A stretch of DNA of 64,000 bases from Paenibacillus sp. MAHUQ-63 (GCF_028765165.1 NZ_JARADB010000001.1:310001-374000), one strand, 5' to 3'; shown: positions 25,387 to 34,704, counted from the first letter of the stretch. Numbers and translations: made by a program. Notes: generated from the sequence alone by a model not told the origin.

Positions 25387-26973
25387 TTAGGTCCACCTCC
25401 AGCCGGGCGGGTATTCGTTCTTTAGCATCCCGTCCAGCCATTTGCCCCAACCGACGGGATGCCCATCCAGGCAGACAAGGCAATAGCCTTTGGCTGCCTT
25501 CGTTTCTTGCGAATCGCGGACAATCTCGCTCTCCGCGACCTCGAGCGTCTCGCCCTTCAAATACCGAAGGGCTCGCTCGTCGCTCGAAGCCAAGCTCAGC
25601 GTTCGCTTGGCTTCGTGCATGCGCAGTCCCATAGCTAGCGCATGGGACGGCTCGAATCGGCCGCGGTGCAGCGCGCCGATGTACCAGCCCGGCCGCACGA
25701 CTTTCAGTCCGTGCAGCTCGGGCAACCCCGCCGGCGACGCGTACGCGTGGTCGCCGTAGCATACGAGCCGCAGAGCGGCGAAGGGATCGCTGCGCAGCAG
25801 CTCGCCTTCGAACGCCTGCAGCGGCTCCAGACTTACGCGCGGCTCAACCGCCGCCGCGCGCCCTTTGCCCCGCAGCGCCTCCCGGCCGCTGCGCCCCGAT
25901 CCGCCCCGCGCCTCCGCTCTCCACGTCTCCGACGTTTCCTTCACCGCTCCGCTCCGCGCCTCCGCTCTCCACGTCTCCGACGCTTCCTTCACCGCTCCGC
26001 TCCAAGCCTCCGGCGCCTCTCCCCCCGCTTCAACGCCCTCCTTGCGAACCACGGCCACATAATGGCCCTCTCCACGCAAGCGGTGAGGCCATAATCGCGC
26101 CGTACCCGCAACCGCAGCGCGGGCCTTAGCCGAATACGACGCCTCGCACCAAGGAGCGCGGAGCCAGTCCGGCCGGCCGGGACTAAACCCCTGGACCGGT
26201 ACCACGTCGAAAGCCGGATGCTTATCGAGAAATTCGGCAATTTGCGCCTCATTCTCCTCCGGAGAGAACGTGCAGGTCGAATACACAATCGTACCTCCCG
26301 GAGCCAGCATCTGTGCCGCCTGTCCGAGCAGCTCCCGCTGCATCGCAGCGAATTCCTGCACCGTATGACGCTCCCAGCCCTGCATCATTTCTTCTTCCTT
26401 ACGGAACATCCCTTCCCCCGAACAAGGGGCATCGATTAAAATTTTATCGAAATAACCGGAGAACGCGGAGATCATCCGCTCCGGCCGCTCATTGAGCACG
26501 ACGGCGTTCCGTACGCCGAAAAGCTCTAAATTTTTGACAAGCGCTTTGACCCGGTCCGAATGGTTGTCATTCACCACCAGCACGCCTTCGCCCTGAAGCT
26601 TCGCCGCGATTTGCGTGGACTTGCCGCCGGGGGCTGCGCATAAGTCGAGCACTTTATCACCCGGCCGTACCTGCAGCAGCTCCACCGGCGCCATGGCGCT
26701 GGGCTCTTGAATATAGTAAAGGCCGGCATGGTAATAAGGATGCTTGCCGGGACGTTCTCCCGCTTCATAGTAATAACCTTCCGAAGCCCATGGCACCGGC
26801 TCTAGCACAAACGGACTCTTATCTAAGAAGTCGCGCTTTGCAATTTTTCCTGTATTCACTCTCAAACCGAACGATCTCTCTTCATCGTAAGAGTCCAGGA
26901 ATTGTTCAAATTCGTCCGGCCCTAATAAATCCATCATCTTATCCCTGAACAAGGGGGGCAGCTGCTTCGTCAT
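25387..26973 (-). CDS. RsmF-like rRNA cytosine-C5 methyltransferase
   Basis: 528 aa. SAM-binding motif I is Leu-Asp-Leu-Cys-Ala-Ala-Pro-Gly-Gly-Lys-Ser-Thr. Motif IV is Ile-Asp-Ala-Pro-Cys-Ser-Gly-Glu-Gly and motif VI is Tyr-Ser-Thr-Cys-Thr-Phe-Ser-Pro-Glu-Glu-Asn; the two cysteines are the catalytic pair of the NOL1/NOP2/Sun family. The C-terminal part (about 390-528) resembles the RsmF/YebU PUA-like extension. Between them a GC-rich, Ala/Glu/Arg-rich linker holds a 16-residue unit repeated twice (Gly-Ala-Val-Lys-Glu-x-Ser-Glu-Thr-Trp-Arg-Ala-Glu-Ala-Arg). The expected product is m5C in 16S rRNA. Confidence 0.93.
   Translation of the reverse strand: MTKQLPPLFRDKMMDLLGPDEFEQFLDSYDEERSFGLRVNTGKIAKRDFLDKSPFVLEPVPWASEGYYYEAGERPGKHPYYHAGLYYIQEPSAMAPVELLQVRPGDKVLDLCAAPGGKSTQIAAKLQGEGVLVVNDNHSDRVKALVKNLELFGVRNAVVLNERPERMISAFSGYFDKILIDAPCSGEGMFRKEEEMMQGWERHTVQEFAAMQRELLGQAAQMLAPGGTIVYSTCTFSPEENEAQIAEFLDKHPAFDVVPVQGFSPGRPDWLRAPWCEASYSAKARAAVAGTARLWPHRLRGEGHYVAVVRKEGVEAGGEAPEAWSGAVKEASETWRAEARSGAVKETSETWRAEARGGSGRSGREALRGKGRAAAVEPRVSLEPLQAFEGELLRSDPFAALRLVCYGDHAYASPAGLPELHGLKVVRPGWYIGALHRGRFEPSHALAMGLRMHEAKRTLSLASSDERALRYLKGETLEVAESEIVRDSQETKAAKGYCLVCLDGHPVGWGKWLDGMLKNEYPPGWRWT
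25907..26002. repeat. 48-bp tandem duplication inside the methyltransferase gene
   Basis: Two copies, 25907-25954 and 25955-26002, differ at one or two bases. As 48 is a multiple of three the frame is kept and a 16-residue unit is doubled in the linker. The surroundings are far more GC-rich than the rest of the gene. Confidence 0.85.
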
Positions 26974-27123
26974 CCGACATCTTCTCTTTCTTTCTTTTTA
27001 TCTCCGCTATTATAGCTGAACTGTCACCAAACAGCCAATAATTTTCAAAATTCGCACAGGATATGCTATACTTTTTAGAGAAAATAGAACAAAGTAATCT
27101 AGAACATGATAGAGGTGTATGTA

Positions 27124-27633
27124 ATGAAGAAGCTGCTTATTTACCTGGGCATTGTTGTCATTTTATTCGGGGGTCTATATTTCGTTAACCAGCAGTCTAC
27201 CAAATCCACGGACAAAGCGAATGCCGGCAACCCATACGGCGTTGCGGCATCCAAGCTAAATCCGGAAACGGTCAAACAATTAACCGATCCGAACTATCAA
27301 AACCTCATTTTGCCGAAAGATCTGGACCAAAGATTGAAGAATAAAGAAACATTTTTCCAATATTACTACGCATCTACTTGTCCGCATTGCAAAGTAACGA
27401 CACCGGTTCTAGTTCCCTTGCAAAAAGAACTGGGCATTGATGTGAAGCAATTTAACTTGGAAGAATTCAAGGATGGCTGGCAAAAGTATAACATCGAATC
27501 CACGCCGACGCTGGTTTACTACAAAGATGGCAAAGAAGTGGACCGGATGGTTGGCGGAGTGCCGGAACCGGGCTCGCAAGGCGGGAATACGCCGGAAATG
27601 TTTAAAGCCTTTTTCCAGAAATATAAAGGATAA
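27124..27633 (+). CDS. Membrane-anchored thioredoxin-like protein (CPHC)
   Basis: 169 aa from the ATG at 27124 (GAGGTG upstream). An ATG six codons earlier has no ribosome binding site. A single N-terminal helix (about 3-22) anchors the protein and the thioredoxin fold faces outward. The active site is Cys-Pro-His-Cys, the DsbA-like pair that usually favours oxidation, followed by the cis-Pro in Glu-Ser-Thr-Pro-Thr. Such proteins work in disulfide formation or reduction in exported proteins. No DsbB/BdbC partner is adjacent. A compact terminator follows. Confidence 0.92.
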   Translation: MKKLLIYLGIVVILFGGLYFVNQQSTKSTDKANAGNPYGVAASKLNPETVKQLTDPNYQNLILPKDLDQRLKNKETFFQYYYASTCPHCKVTTPVLVPLQKELGIDVKQFNLEEFKDGWQKYNIESTPTLVYYKDGKEVDRMVGGVPEPGSQGGNTPEMFKAFFQKYKG

Positions 27634-27640
27634 ATCGGCA

Positions 27641-27664
27641 AAGCAGCGGAAACGCTGCTTTTTT
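27641..27664 (+). terminator. Intrinsic terminator after the thioredoxin gene
   Basis: AAGCAGCG, GAAA loop, CGCTGCTT, then a T-run. The stem also lies past the end of the convergent GerB-family gene. Confidence 0.92.
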
Positions 27665-27702
27665 TGTTGGCCCCCTTTCCCTGTCCCCCTCTGCACCGGC
27701 AG

Positions 27703-28806
27703 TTAAGAGCTCCTTGTTTGCTTTTTTCGCCGGATAGCAGCCAAGAGAAGCAAAATCAAGGGAATCACGAACCCGAAGGTAGCGGAGTAGAAAACCCAAA
27801 TTCTCGATGCGAACTGAATGAAATAAGCTGCATCCGGGTAAGCAACGACGGAGAGCACGACGAGACTCATTCCCAGTGGCAGATACAGCTGCCGAATCTC
27901 ACTCATTCTGAATACTTCTCCCAGCGTCGTAGCCGATGCATACAAACACAACGTCAGTTTAAAGTAAATGGTTATAAACCATATCCCCGCCATGATGACT
28001 TCTAGCCGTTCCAAGAAATTGCCGATGGAAATTCTTCGTGCCAAGGAGAAGCTCGGATACATCTGTACCGATGTCAAATCATCGCCTAAGACAAGAATGG
28101 ACAGCAGGGAAACGATGACGATTAAGCTGCCGCCGATCGCCACTCCGGTGAGAAATGATTTCCCCAGTTTTTTCGTTTGGCTTACGTAAGGTAAAATGGT
28201 AAAGAACAGAACAAGCTCCAAGTACGGGGTTCCGATCAAAGGGACCGAAGCGCGTACGACAGGTTTGATCCCTTGGCCGAGTATTGGCAGTATATTGCCT
28301 GCCTTCATTTGAGTCGGGAGGAGAATGAACATCAGGAAGAAGAAGGTGAGCACCCAAGGGAGAAATATTTCCGATGTCCGTGTAAACGTCTCCAACCCAT
28401 TGCGTATGCCTAAAATAATGATAGCCAGGAAAAAAATATGCGTAAATTGCAGAGGTGTGTCCACGAGCACTTGTGTGGAGATGAAGTCGCCTAGGTTGCG
28501 AAGCACCAGGGCAGCAAGGATGAAAAAAAAGCCGAAGTAGAGCAAAGAGACGGCTTTGCCAAGCCACTTCCCCAACAGCTCTTCGCAATTACCGACCAAT
28601 GTGTTCTGAGGCAGCTGGCGCCTGAGGAATGAGTACATGGTGACTAGCAGCAGCCCCACAATCAACCCTAAGATGGCCGCAATCCAGGCGTCCTCCCTGG
28701 CATCATAGGCAAGTCCGGAAGGCGCGATTAGGATGGAGCTGCCGATTGTGAACAGGATCGTCAATATCGTAAATTGGTGTACCCCAATCCTGCCTTTCTC
28801 AAACAT
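27703..28806 (-). CDS. Spore germination protein, GerB family (germinant receptor B subunit)
   Basis: 367 aa with about ten membrane helices of the APC amino-acid permease superfamily, typical of GerAB/GerKB. The ATG at 28806 has AGGTGG 6 bases upstream; a GTG three codons earlier is less likely because it overlaps that site. The B subunit sits in the spore inner membrane and is thought to bind the germinant. It is last in an A-C-D-B gene order. No catalytic residues are expected. The germinant cannot be deduced from the sequence. Confidence 0.94.
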   Translation of the reverse strand: MFEKGRIGVHQFTILTILFTIGSSILIAPSGLAYDAREDAWIAAILGLIVGLLLVTMYSFLRRQLPQNTLVGNCEELLGKWLGKAVSLLYFGFFFILAALVLRNLGDFISTQVLVDTPLQFTHIFFLAIIILGIRNGLETFTRTSEIFLPWVLTFFFLMFILLPTQMKAGNILPILGQGIKPVVRASVPLIGTPYLELVLFFTILPYVSQTKKLGKSFLTGVAIGGSLIVIVSLLSILVLGDDLTSVQMYPSFSLARRISIGNFLERLEVIMAGIWFITIYFKLTLCLYASATTLGEVFRMSEIRQLYLPLGMSLVVLSVVAYPDAAYFIQFASRIWVFYSATFGFVIPLILLLLAAIRRKKQTRSS

Positions 28807-28817
28807 GTCGACCACCT

Positions 28818-29051
28818 CTATTGTAGTATGCCGAAAACAAAATCACTGACAGGCTGGTAGATGTACGTTATCCAGTCCAGCGGATTCGGGATGTGAATTC
28901 TGCTGATTTGCAAAATGCTAAGTATTGTCCCGAAGATGAGCAATACCGAGAACACCCAGCTCTCGACTTTCATCTTCTTCCGCAGCATGCCGGGAAGCTC
29001 CAGCAGACCGATGAGCACGGCTACGACAAGAATCAAAAAAATGATCCCCAC
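28818..29051 (-). CDS. Germinant receptor D-type small two-helix protein
   Basis: 77 aa from a GTG at 29051, with GGAG 7 bases upstream and the gene starting 4 bases after the stop of the GerC-family gene. Two membrane helices (about 2-20 and 32-50) are joined by a short basic loop (Arg-Lys-Lys-Met-Lys). Genes of this size and shape lie in or next to many germinant-receptor operons and have been reported to modulate receptor function in Bacillus. The longer frame reaching back to 29222 is an overlap with the GerC gene and is not real. Confidence 0.8.
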   Translation of the reverse strand: MGIIFLILVVAVLIGLLELPGMLRKKMKVESWVFSVLLIFGTILSILQISRIHIPNPLDWITYIYQPVSDFVFGILQ

Positions 29052-29055
29052 GCGA

Positions 29056-30252
29056 TCACTCCTTCGGGCGTATGATAATGGAGTTGTTCGTCGTGCCAAG
29101 ACGGCGGATCTGCACTTCCGTTGAAATTTCCACCGGCAGCTCGGCGAAAATATCCGGCCAATCCCGTTTAATTTTCGCCCAGGTTTTCGGTGAAGCATCT
29201 TCAATGGCCTCCCCGAAAGCAAATATATCCGTCTTATTTTCCTTTGCCTTCCGAATCACAGCATTCATGATTGACTTGAGCGTATCCGCGGCAATTTTCT
29301 CCAGCTCTTGTATCGTAGCGGGGTCCAACAAATTAACTTCACACTGTACTTCGCTAACGTTTTGTTCCAGGAAGACATGAATGTGTACTTTGGGCTTGCC
29401 GTTAATCACATGTCCTTTCACTTTTGTTTTGGAACGGATGACTTCTACCGTTAACGTCCCTCCTTGCGGGCATTGCAGGTGCCCCATTGTACTTTTTACA
29501 TTTCCCTTAATATAGTTGTATCCCTTGCTTTCGTTCTCATTGAGCCAATCGACCAGCTTGTCTTGCCTAAAGAGCGCCACTCCGGAATAATGCAGCTGGG
29601 TTCTTGGCGCTGTGTCGGATAGTAACGTCTTCAACTCTCCTTTCTCCTTCGCCCCTTCGATGCGTATCCCCGTCAGAACAGCATCGGTAGACGGCTCAGC
29701 CAGGCTTGTTATGAACTGGTCGATCCTTACGCTTACGGTAGGCGCCCATGCCTTTTCTGACGTTTCCAGCGTTTTGAACATGGCATTCGCCGGAATCCGT
29801 TCAATTGGCGTCAATATTTTTAATACTTCAGCGGCAGACGTATCCCTGGCCACAATGATATAGAAGTCGGACCTGATTTCATGATCTCTCGTAAGACCGT
29901 CGAGAACCTTGGCAACGCCTTCACGGGCAAGCTCCTCGCCAATGACGACGATTCGCAAGTGGGACGAGAATAATTTGCGCGGCGCCGTTGTCGTTAACTT
30001 GCGCGCAGCCTCAAGTGTCGATATCCCCTTTGCAGACAGCGTAGTAATGGGCGTGCTGTAGCCCGCTCCTTTTTTGGATGCCACCTCGTTAGGGTTAACG
30101 ATTTGTGCCGTCACCAGGTATTCGTCTCCGCTTTTATCAAACCCCACGCCGACAGTAATCGCCAAGTCATTGAGTTCATGCCGGTCCCAACACCCGGAGA
30201 GCACAAAGCCAAGTAAGATAAGCGTACAGAGCATCCCCCCTAATTTTTTCAC
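29056..30252 (-). CDS. Spore germination lipoprotein, Ger(x)C family
   Basis: 398 aa starting with GTG, preceded by AAGGGTGG. Signal peptide with lipobox Leu-Ser-Gly-Cys (Cys21) followed by Trp-Asp-Arg-His-Glu-Leu-Asn-Asp, the signature of GerC proteins. It should be lipid-anchored on the outer face of the inner spore membrane. The three-domain GerC fold extends to the C-terminus. It lies 15 bases after the A-subunit gene. Confidence 0.95.
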   Translation of the reverse strand: MKKLGGMLCTLILLGFVLSGCWDRHELNDLAITVGVGFDKSGDEYLVTAQIVNPNEVASKKGAGYSTPITTLSAKGISTLEAARKLTTTAPRKLFSSHLRIVVIGEELAREGVAKVLDGLTRDHEIRSDFYIIVARDTSAAEVLKILTPIERIPANAMFKTLETSEKAWAPTVSVRIDQFITSLAEPSTDAVLTGIRIEGAKEKGELKTLLSDTAPRTQLHYSGVALFRQDKLVDWLNENESKGYNYIKGNVKSTMGHLQCPQGGTLTVEVIRSKTKVKGHVINGKPKVHIHVFLEQNVSEVQCEVNLLDPATIQELEKIAADTLKSIMNAVIRKAKENKTDIFAFGEAIEDASPKTWAKIKRDWPDIFAELPVEISTEVQIRRLGTTNNSIIIRPKE

Positions 30253-30267
30253 GTGGCAGTCCCACCC

Positions 30268-31884
30268 TTACTTTCGTTTTGGTTTCATCGTTGGGGTGTT
30301 ATTTTCACGAATGATATTGTTTTGGCTAATGAAGCGCGGTCTTGAGAACAACCCCCATTGCGGCATGCGGAATATCGTGTCTTTCTGATCATCCAAGACA
30401 AACGGCGCCATCGGAGCCATATACGGCACCCCGAACGACCGCAAGCTGCACAGATGCTGAACCATAGCGATTAGACCGACGGTGATTCCGAATAGACCGA
30501 ACATAGCTGCAAATATCATTAAAATAAATCGGATGATTCGCACCGGGATGCCCATACTGAACGCCGGAATGACGAAGTTAGCGATAGCCGTAATCGCCAC
30601 GACGATAACCATCGCCGGCGAGACCAGCCCGGCATCCACGGCCCCTTGGCCGATAACCAAGGCGCCTACGATAGACACCGCTTGACCGACTGTCTTGGGA
30701 AGCCTCACCCCAGCCTCCCGAAGAATCTCGAAGGTGATCTCCATAAGCAGTGCTTCCACGAAGGCAGGAAAAGGGATGCCTTCCCGCTGCGCCGCCAAAT
30801 TGAACAGCAATGAGCTGGGTAACAATTCTTGATGAAACGTAGTTATGGCAATATAGAATGATGGCGCCATCAAGGAGATGAAGAAGCACACATACCGCAG
30901 CATGCGAATCAGTGTGGCGAATTCGGCCCGCTGGTAATAGTCTTCCGCCGATTGAAAAAACTGTGTAAAAAAAACAGGCGCCTCCAGCACGAACGGTGTG
31001 CCATCCACAAGAATGGCTACTCGTCCCTCCAGCAGGCCCGCCGCGATGACATCGGGCCGCTCCGTATTGTATACGGTCGGAAACGGCGTGAAGGTCTCGT
31101 CTTGAATGAGCTCCTCAATGTTTCCGCTTTCCAGAATACCGTCGATATCGATACGCTCTAGCCGCTGCCTGACCTCGCCAACGATTTTGTCATTCACGAT
31201 CCCCTTGATGTACATGATCGATACCGTCGTCTGCGTGACTCTGCCGATGATCATGCTTTCCAGCCAGAGGTTCGGACTCTTAATCCTTTTGCGAATGAGC
31301 GAAATGTTCGTGCCGATCGATTCCGTGAATCCGTCGCGCGGTCCTCGGACCACCGATTGTGTCATCGGCTCCTCCACGGAGCGCTGTTCCTCTGCCGCTG
31401 TATTCACAGATAGTGCTTGTGCATAACCATCGACGAAGATTACGGTATCGCCGTTCAGCAGCCGATAGCACACTTCTTTGTAATCCATCACGGCTTTCGT
31501 TTCTCCGAAGGACTGAAGCGCGTTCTTCATCAAATCCGGCAGCTCATAGAACCCGGTCCCTGCGCTCTCCATGAATTCGGAGGCTTTGGCGCCCAGATCG
31601 TTCATGATGCTTTGAAACAGCGTTTTATTGATGAGCTGCTCCAAGAAAGCGTAATTCACTTTACAATTCGTTTCTAGTTCCAGATAAAGCTCTCCGGTTA
31701 TCAAATCGGCGCTATAGCCGAAGGTTGTCTTGATTTGCTCGACGTTCAGCATACCATCGTGTTGAAGGGCAATCGAGGAAAGGACGGTGTCCTGCTCCTG
31801 AGCTGACTGCGTTGGTATTTTGTCGCGATTGAAGAGTTGATGTAGCGTTTTACTCCAGAAGTTTTTGATTATCGCCACCACCAA
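30268..31884 (-). CDS. Spore germination protein, GerA family (germinant receptor A subunit)
   Basis: 538 aa. A soluble N-terminal domain of about 270 residues is followed by five to six membrane helices and a short polar C-terminus. Characteristic segments include Gly-Arg-Val-Ala-Ile-Leu-Val-Asp-Gly-Thr-Pro-Phe and Glu-Asp-Tyr-Tyr. A subunits form oligomeric ion channels in the spore inner membrane. The start is uncertain: the first codon is TTG, followed by two GTG codons, with a GGTGG-rich stretch. A sigma-G promoter is expected but I could not place one with confidence. Confidence 0.95.
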   Translation of the reverse strand: MVVAIIKNFWSKTLHQLFNRDKIPTQSAQEQDTVLSSIALQHDGMLNVEQIKTTFGYSADLITGELYLELETNCKVNYAFLEQLINKTLFQSIMNDLGAKASEFMESAGTGFYELPDLMKNALQSFGETKAVMDYKEVCYRLLNGDTVIFVDGYAQALSVNTAAEEQRSVEEPMTQSVVRGPRDGFTESIGTNISLIRKRIKSPNLWLESMIIGRVTQTTVSIMYIKGIVNDKIVGEVRQRLERIDIDGILESGNIEELIQDETFTPFPTVYNTERPDVIAAGLLEGRVAILVDGTPFVLEAPVFFTQFFQSAEDYYQRAEFATLIRMLRYVCFFISLMAPSFYIAITTFHQELLPSSLLFNLAAQREGIPFPAFVEALLMEITFEILREAGVRLPKTVGQAVSIVGALVIGQGAVDAGLVSPAMVIVVAITAIANFVIPAFSMGIPVRIIRFILMIFAAMFGLFGITVGLIAMVQHLCSLRSFGVPYMAPMAPFVLDDQKDTIFRMPQWGLFSRPRFISQNNIIRENNTPTMKPKRK

Positions 31885-31963
31885 ACCGTTTGAAATCAGA
31901 CATGATCCTGCTTATGGGAAGTTTTCCCTAAAGACACAAGAATTATGTAGAAACTGTAAAAAG

Positions 31964-32020
31964 CAAAAAGCCCCGCACCTATCGGTGAGAAGGCATGAAC
32001 ATCCGAGCGGATGGGGGGCT
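31964..32020 (-). terminator. Probable terminator of the ABC-2 exporter operon
   Basis: On the minus strand AGCCCC...CACC-GATA-GGTG...GGGGCT is followed by TTTTTG. The outer arms lie about 40 bases apart with a small inner hairpin. Confidence 0.55.
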
Positions 32021-32082
32021 GGGTCCATCGTTCCGTGGCGTCCGTTAGATTGATCAGCACCGGCGAGACGCCTGAAATGAAA

Positions 32083-32868
32083 TTAACTGCTTGCACTCGT
32101 ATAGTGCCTAAGAGCGAATCTCCAGAGCAAGCGTGTCAGTACAAAACAGACGAGTGCAATGCCGACGCTCAACACAACCTGCCAACCGTGGATCCGGCCA
32201 ATGAGCGCCGAGGCGGGGAAGGTTGTAATGAAAGCAATCGGGAACATATACGTTAACATAACGCGCAGAAAGCCTTTGTACACAGAGACTGGGAAGCGCG
32301 CCGTTTCAAAGAAAGAGCTGAACAAATAGGACAAGTTGTCCACTTTCACCGCCCAGAAGGAGAACATCATCATGCCCATCCAGAGCGAATACACCACAAC
32401 TAACGATGCCAGGAAGACGATGGCGAACTGGGCCAACTCCATCAGGCTGGGCATGGCCTGCATTTGCCATAAGGCATAGGCGACCAGACCAAGTCCTAAC
32501 ACCACATCCGACAATCGCCAGAAGACCAGATGCCTGAAACTAACATAAAACTGGCTGTCGACGGGTTTCGTCAGAACGAAGTCCAAGGTTCCTTTCCGGA
32601 TATGATTAACAAGGCGGGTCATGTTGGGCTGCAATATAAACTCAATAAACCCGTGCACGGCGTTGAATATGCCCAGCAGTACAAGCACCTCATAGAAGTT
32701 CCAGCCGCCAATCTCCTGGGTTCGATAGAAATATAACTGTACCGTCAATATAGCCATCGCCAGCCAAAATACCGTTGACAACACATTGGCGGCGAAGTTG
32801 GCCCGGTACTCGAACTCCTCGACCAAGCAGGCCCGCATAAATTCCCTGAACAGCCGCAAATATTTCAT
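32083..32868 (-). CDS. ABC-2 exporter permease (second of two)
   Basis: 261 aa from the ATG at 32868, with GGAGG 10 bases upstream. A longer form from 32907 would overlap the gene before it. Six predicted membrane helices, no signal peptide, in the ABC2_membrane_6 style (formerly DUF990). Together with the permease and ATPase encoded upstream it forms a heterodimeric exporter. It shares Tyr-Arg-(Ala/Ser)-(Asn/Glu) near the N-terminus with its sister permease. Confidence 0.92.
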   Translation of the reverse strand: MKYLRLFREFMRACLVEEFEYRANFAANVLSTVFWLAMAILTVQLYFYRTQEIGGWNFYEVLVLLGIFNAVHGFIEFILQPNMTRLVNHIRKGTLDFVLTKPVDSQFYVSFRHLVFWRLSDVVLGLGLVAYALWQMQAMPSLMELAQFAIVFLASLVVVYSLWMGMMMFSFWAVKVDNLSYLFSSFFETARFPVSVYKGFLRVMLTYMFPIAFITTFPASALIGRIHGWQVVLSVGIALVCFVLTRLLWRFALRHYTSASS

Positions 32869-32887
32869 CGAAGCTGCGCCTCCTTCC

Positions 32888-33703
32888 TTAACCGCCGACT
32901 GCGCCATATTTTTTGATACCGCTTCTCCATAACAGACGGAATACCCCCGCTAAAATAATGACCCAACCCAGTTGAATCATCAAATAATGAAGCACAGCAG
33001 ACGAACCCGCTTCGATTTTCCCCGTCAGCAGCTCAACCGGAAAGCCGACCGTTACATAGAACGGAAGCCAAGTAGCAGCATCCTCCACCCAGGAGGGAAA
33101 CATGCTAAGCGGTGCGATGCGGCCGGCAAGAAACAAGTGGATGCCTTCATATAAGCTGTAAATTGCCGTCGCCCGATTCGTCCAAAAAGCAAGCAGGCCA
33201 AACTCATAGCCGATAAGAAAACGGATCGCAGAAGACAGCACAATGGCGATGAAGAAGAGCACCATTATTTCCAAGGAAATAATTAGCCTGAGCATGGGAA
33301 AGCATGCTGCCGCTATCGTCCATGCCGGGATTAATAGAAAAGCGAAAAACAGCTTGTAAACGAGATTTTGCGAGATGCTCCAATGCACGGGGTGAAAAGG
33401 GCGCACGAGCTTCGTGGACAACGAGCCGTCCTGAATGCTGGCGTCGAGCTCCCATACGTCCCATGTGCTCGTAAGCCGATCAACGAGCAGGACGCCAAGG
33501 AAATATACCATGTAGTCATGCGCATCGTACCCGCCGACCGTCTGATTGTCGCTAATCGACAGCCAAACGGCCATGGATACGAGCGGTTGAATGAAGGCGC
33601 CGATCATCCAGATGAGCGATTCGCTGCGATAGGCAAACATGACCGCCCATTCCACCCGAAGCAGCACGCGGTATTTGTGCCAAAACAGCGCGAATGCCTT
33701 CAT
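32888..33703 (-). CDS. ABC-2 exporter permease (first of two)
   Basis: 271 aa, about six membrane helices. The N-terminal cytosolic segment has Tyr-Arg-Ser-Glu-Ser before the first helix. The segment Asp-Gly-Ser-Leu-Ser-Thr-Lys-Leu-Val-Arg-Pro is the coupling helix, equivalent to Lys-Gly-Thr-Leu-Asp-Phe-Val-Leu-Thr-Lys-Pro in the sister gene. The start overlaps the ATPase stop by 4 bases (ATGA), so the genes are translationally coupled. Confidence 0.92.
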   Translation of the reverse strand: MKAFALFWHKYRVLLRVEWAVMFAYRSESLIWMIGAFIQPLVSMAVWLSISDNQTVGGYDAHDYMVYFLGVLLVDRLTSTWDVWELDASIQDGSLSTKLVRPFHPVHWSISQNLVYKLFFAFLLIPAWTIAAACFPMLRLIISLEIMVLFFIAIVLSSAIRFLIGYEFGLLAFWTNRATAIYSLYEGIHLFLAGRIAPLSMFPSWVEDAATWLPFYVTVGFPVELLTGKIEAGSSAVLHYLMIQLGWVIILAGVFRLLWRSGIKKYGAVGG

Positions 33704-34704
33704 GCGTCCTCTCTTCCCCCTTCGGTCTTCGCTTCAAACGCCTGGGCGATGACCGATTCCATTGACGGGTCTTCAATCGTCAAATCCAGCACGTTCAGCG
33801 TAGACAGCAGTCTAGCGGAAAGCTCGGTAACCTGCTCTCTCGGTACATCCATATCGACATATGGAAATTCATAGTGAACCAACGTCCCCATTCCATCCGT
33901 CAGCTCCGTGATTGCTTGCGCCTCTGTACGTCCCGCCAATTGAAGGCGAATCCGTTTGTTCGGTGCATATCGATCGATGAGCTGAGCAATCGCACCGTCA
34001 TACAGCAGCCTGCCCTTGCCGATGACGAGCACACGCTCGCATAACGCGGTCACATCCGCCATGTAATGGCTGGTGAGCAGGATCGTCGCCTTGTACTTGC
34101 GGTTGTAGTCTTGAATGAACCTGCGCATCACTTCCTGCATATTCACATCAAGGCCGATCGTCGGTTCATCTAGAAAAACAATCCGCGGCCTGTGCAGCAG
34201 CGCTGCGGCCAGCTCGCACTTCATTCGCTCTCCGAGCGAGAGCTGTCGAACAGGCTTGCGGATCACTTCCTCCAATTGAAGCAGCCCTACGAGATCGCCT
34301 AGCGTTTCTTCATAAACGTCATCCGGAATTTCGTAGATCACCTTGTTCACCAGGAACGTTTCCGCTGCGGGAACATCCCAGATCAATTGGCTCTTTTGCC
34401 CCATGACGAGGGAAATCTGTTTCTTGAACTCTTTTTTATGCTGAAAAGGAACAAAACCGCCGACATTCACTTCGCCATGGGAAGGATGCAGCAGTCCTGT
34501 CAGCACTTTCATCGTCGTTGTTTTGCCCGCTCCGTTCGGCCCTAAGAATGCCACGATTTCCCCTTCAGGGATGTGAAATGAGATCTCATCAACCGCTTTG
34601 ACCGTTCGGAACTTCCGGTGAAACAAGCTCTTGAGCGAAGCGGCGAACCCGGGCTCCCGCTCGTGAACCTGATACCATTTGCTTAACTTGCGTACCTCAA
34701 TCAT
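33700..34704 (-). CDS. ABC-2 exporter ATP-binding protein (NatA-like)
   Basis: 334 aa from the ATG at 34704 (AGGAGG upstream). Walker A is Gly-Pro-Asn-Gly-Ala-Gly-Lys-Thr-Thr, the signature is the variant Leu-Ser-Leu-Gly-Glu-Arg, and Walker B is Ile-Val-Phe-Leu-Asp-Glu-Pro. A C-terminal extension of about 100 residues is normal for this exporter class. The start overlaps the end of the DUF309 gene by 8 bases. Related systems export drugs, sodium or lipids; the substrate is unknown here. Confidence 0.95.
   Translation of the reverse strand: MIEVRKLSKWYQVHEREPGFAASLKSLFHRKFRTVKAVDEISFHIPEGEIVAFLGPNGAGKTTTMKVLTGLLHPSHGEVNVGGFVPFQHKKEFKKQISLVMGQKSQLIWDVPAAETFLVNKVIYEIPDDVYEETLGDLVGLLQLEEVIRKPVRQLSLGERMKCELAAALLHRPRIVFLDEPTIGLDVNMQEVMRRFIQDYNRKYKATILLTSHYMADVTALCERVLVIGKGRLLYDGAIAQLIDRYAPNKRIRLQLAGRTEAQAITELTDGMGTLVHYEFPYVDMDVPREQVTELSARLLSTLNVLDLTIEDPSMESVIAQAFEAKTEGGREDA

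Noticed and set aside
28818..29222. 134-aa version of the small germination gene
   Set aside because: Its first half lies inside the GerC gene in another frame and is Arg/Lys-rich. The GTG at 29051 has a good ribosome binding site.
31896..32096. 66-aa frame between the GerA and ABC-2 genes
   Set aside because: No ribosome binding site. It overlaps the terminator hairpin and the end of the permease gene.
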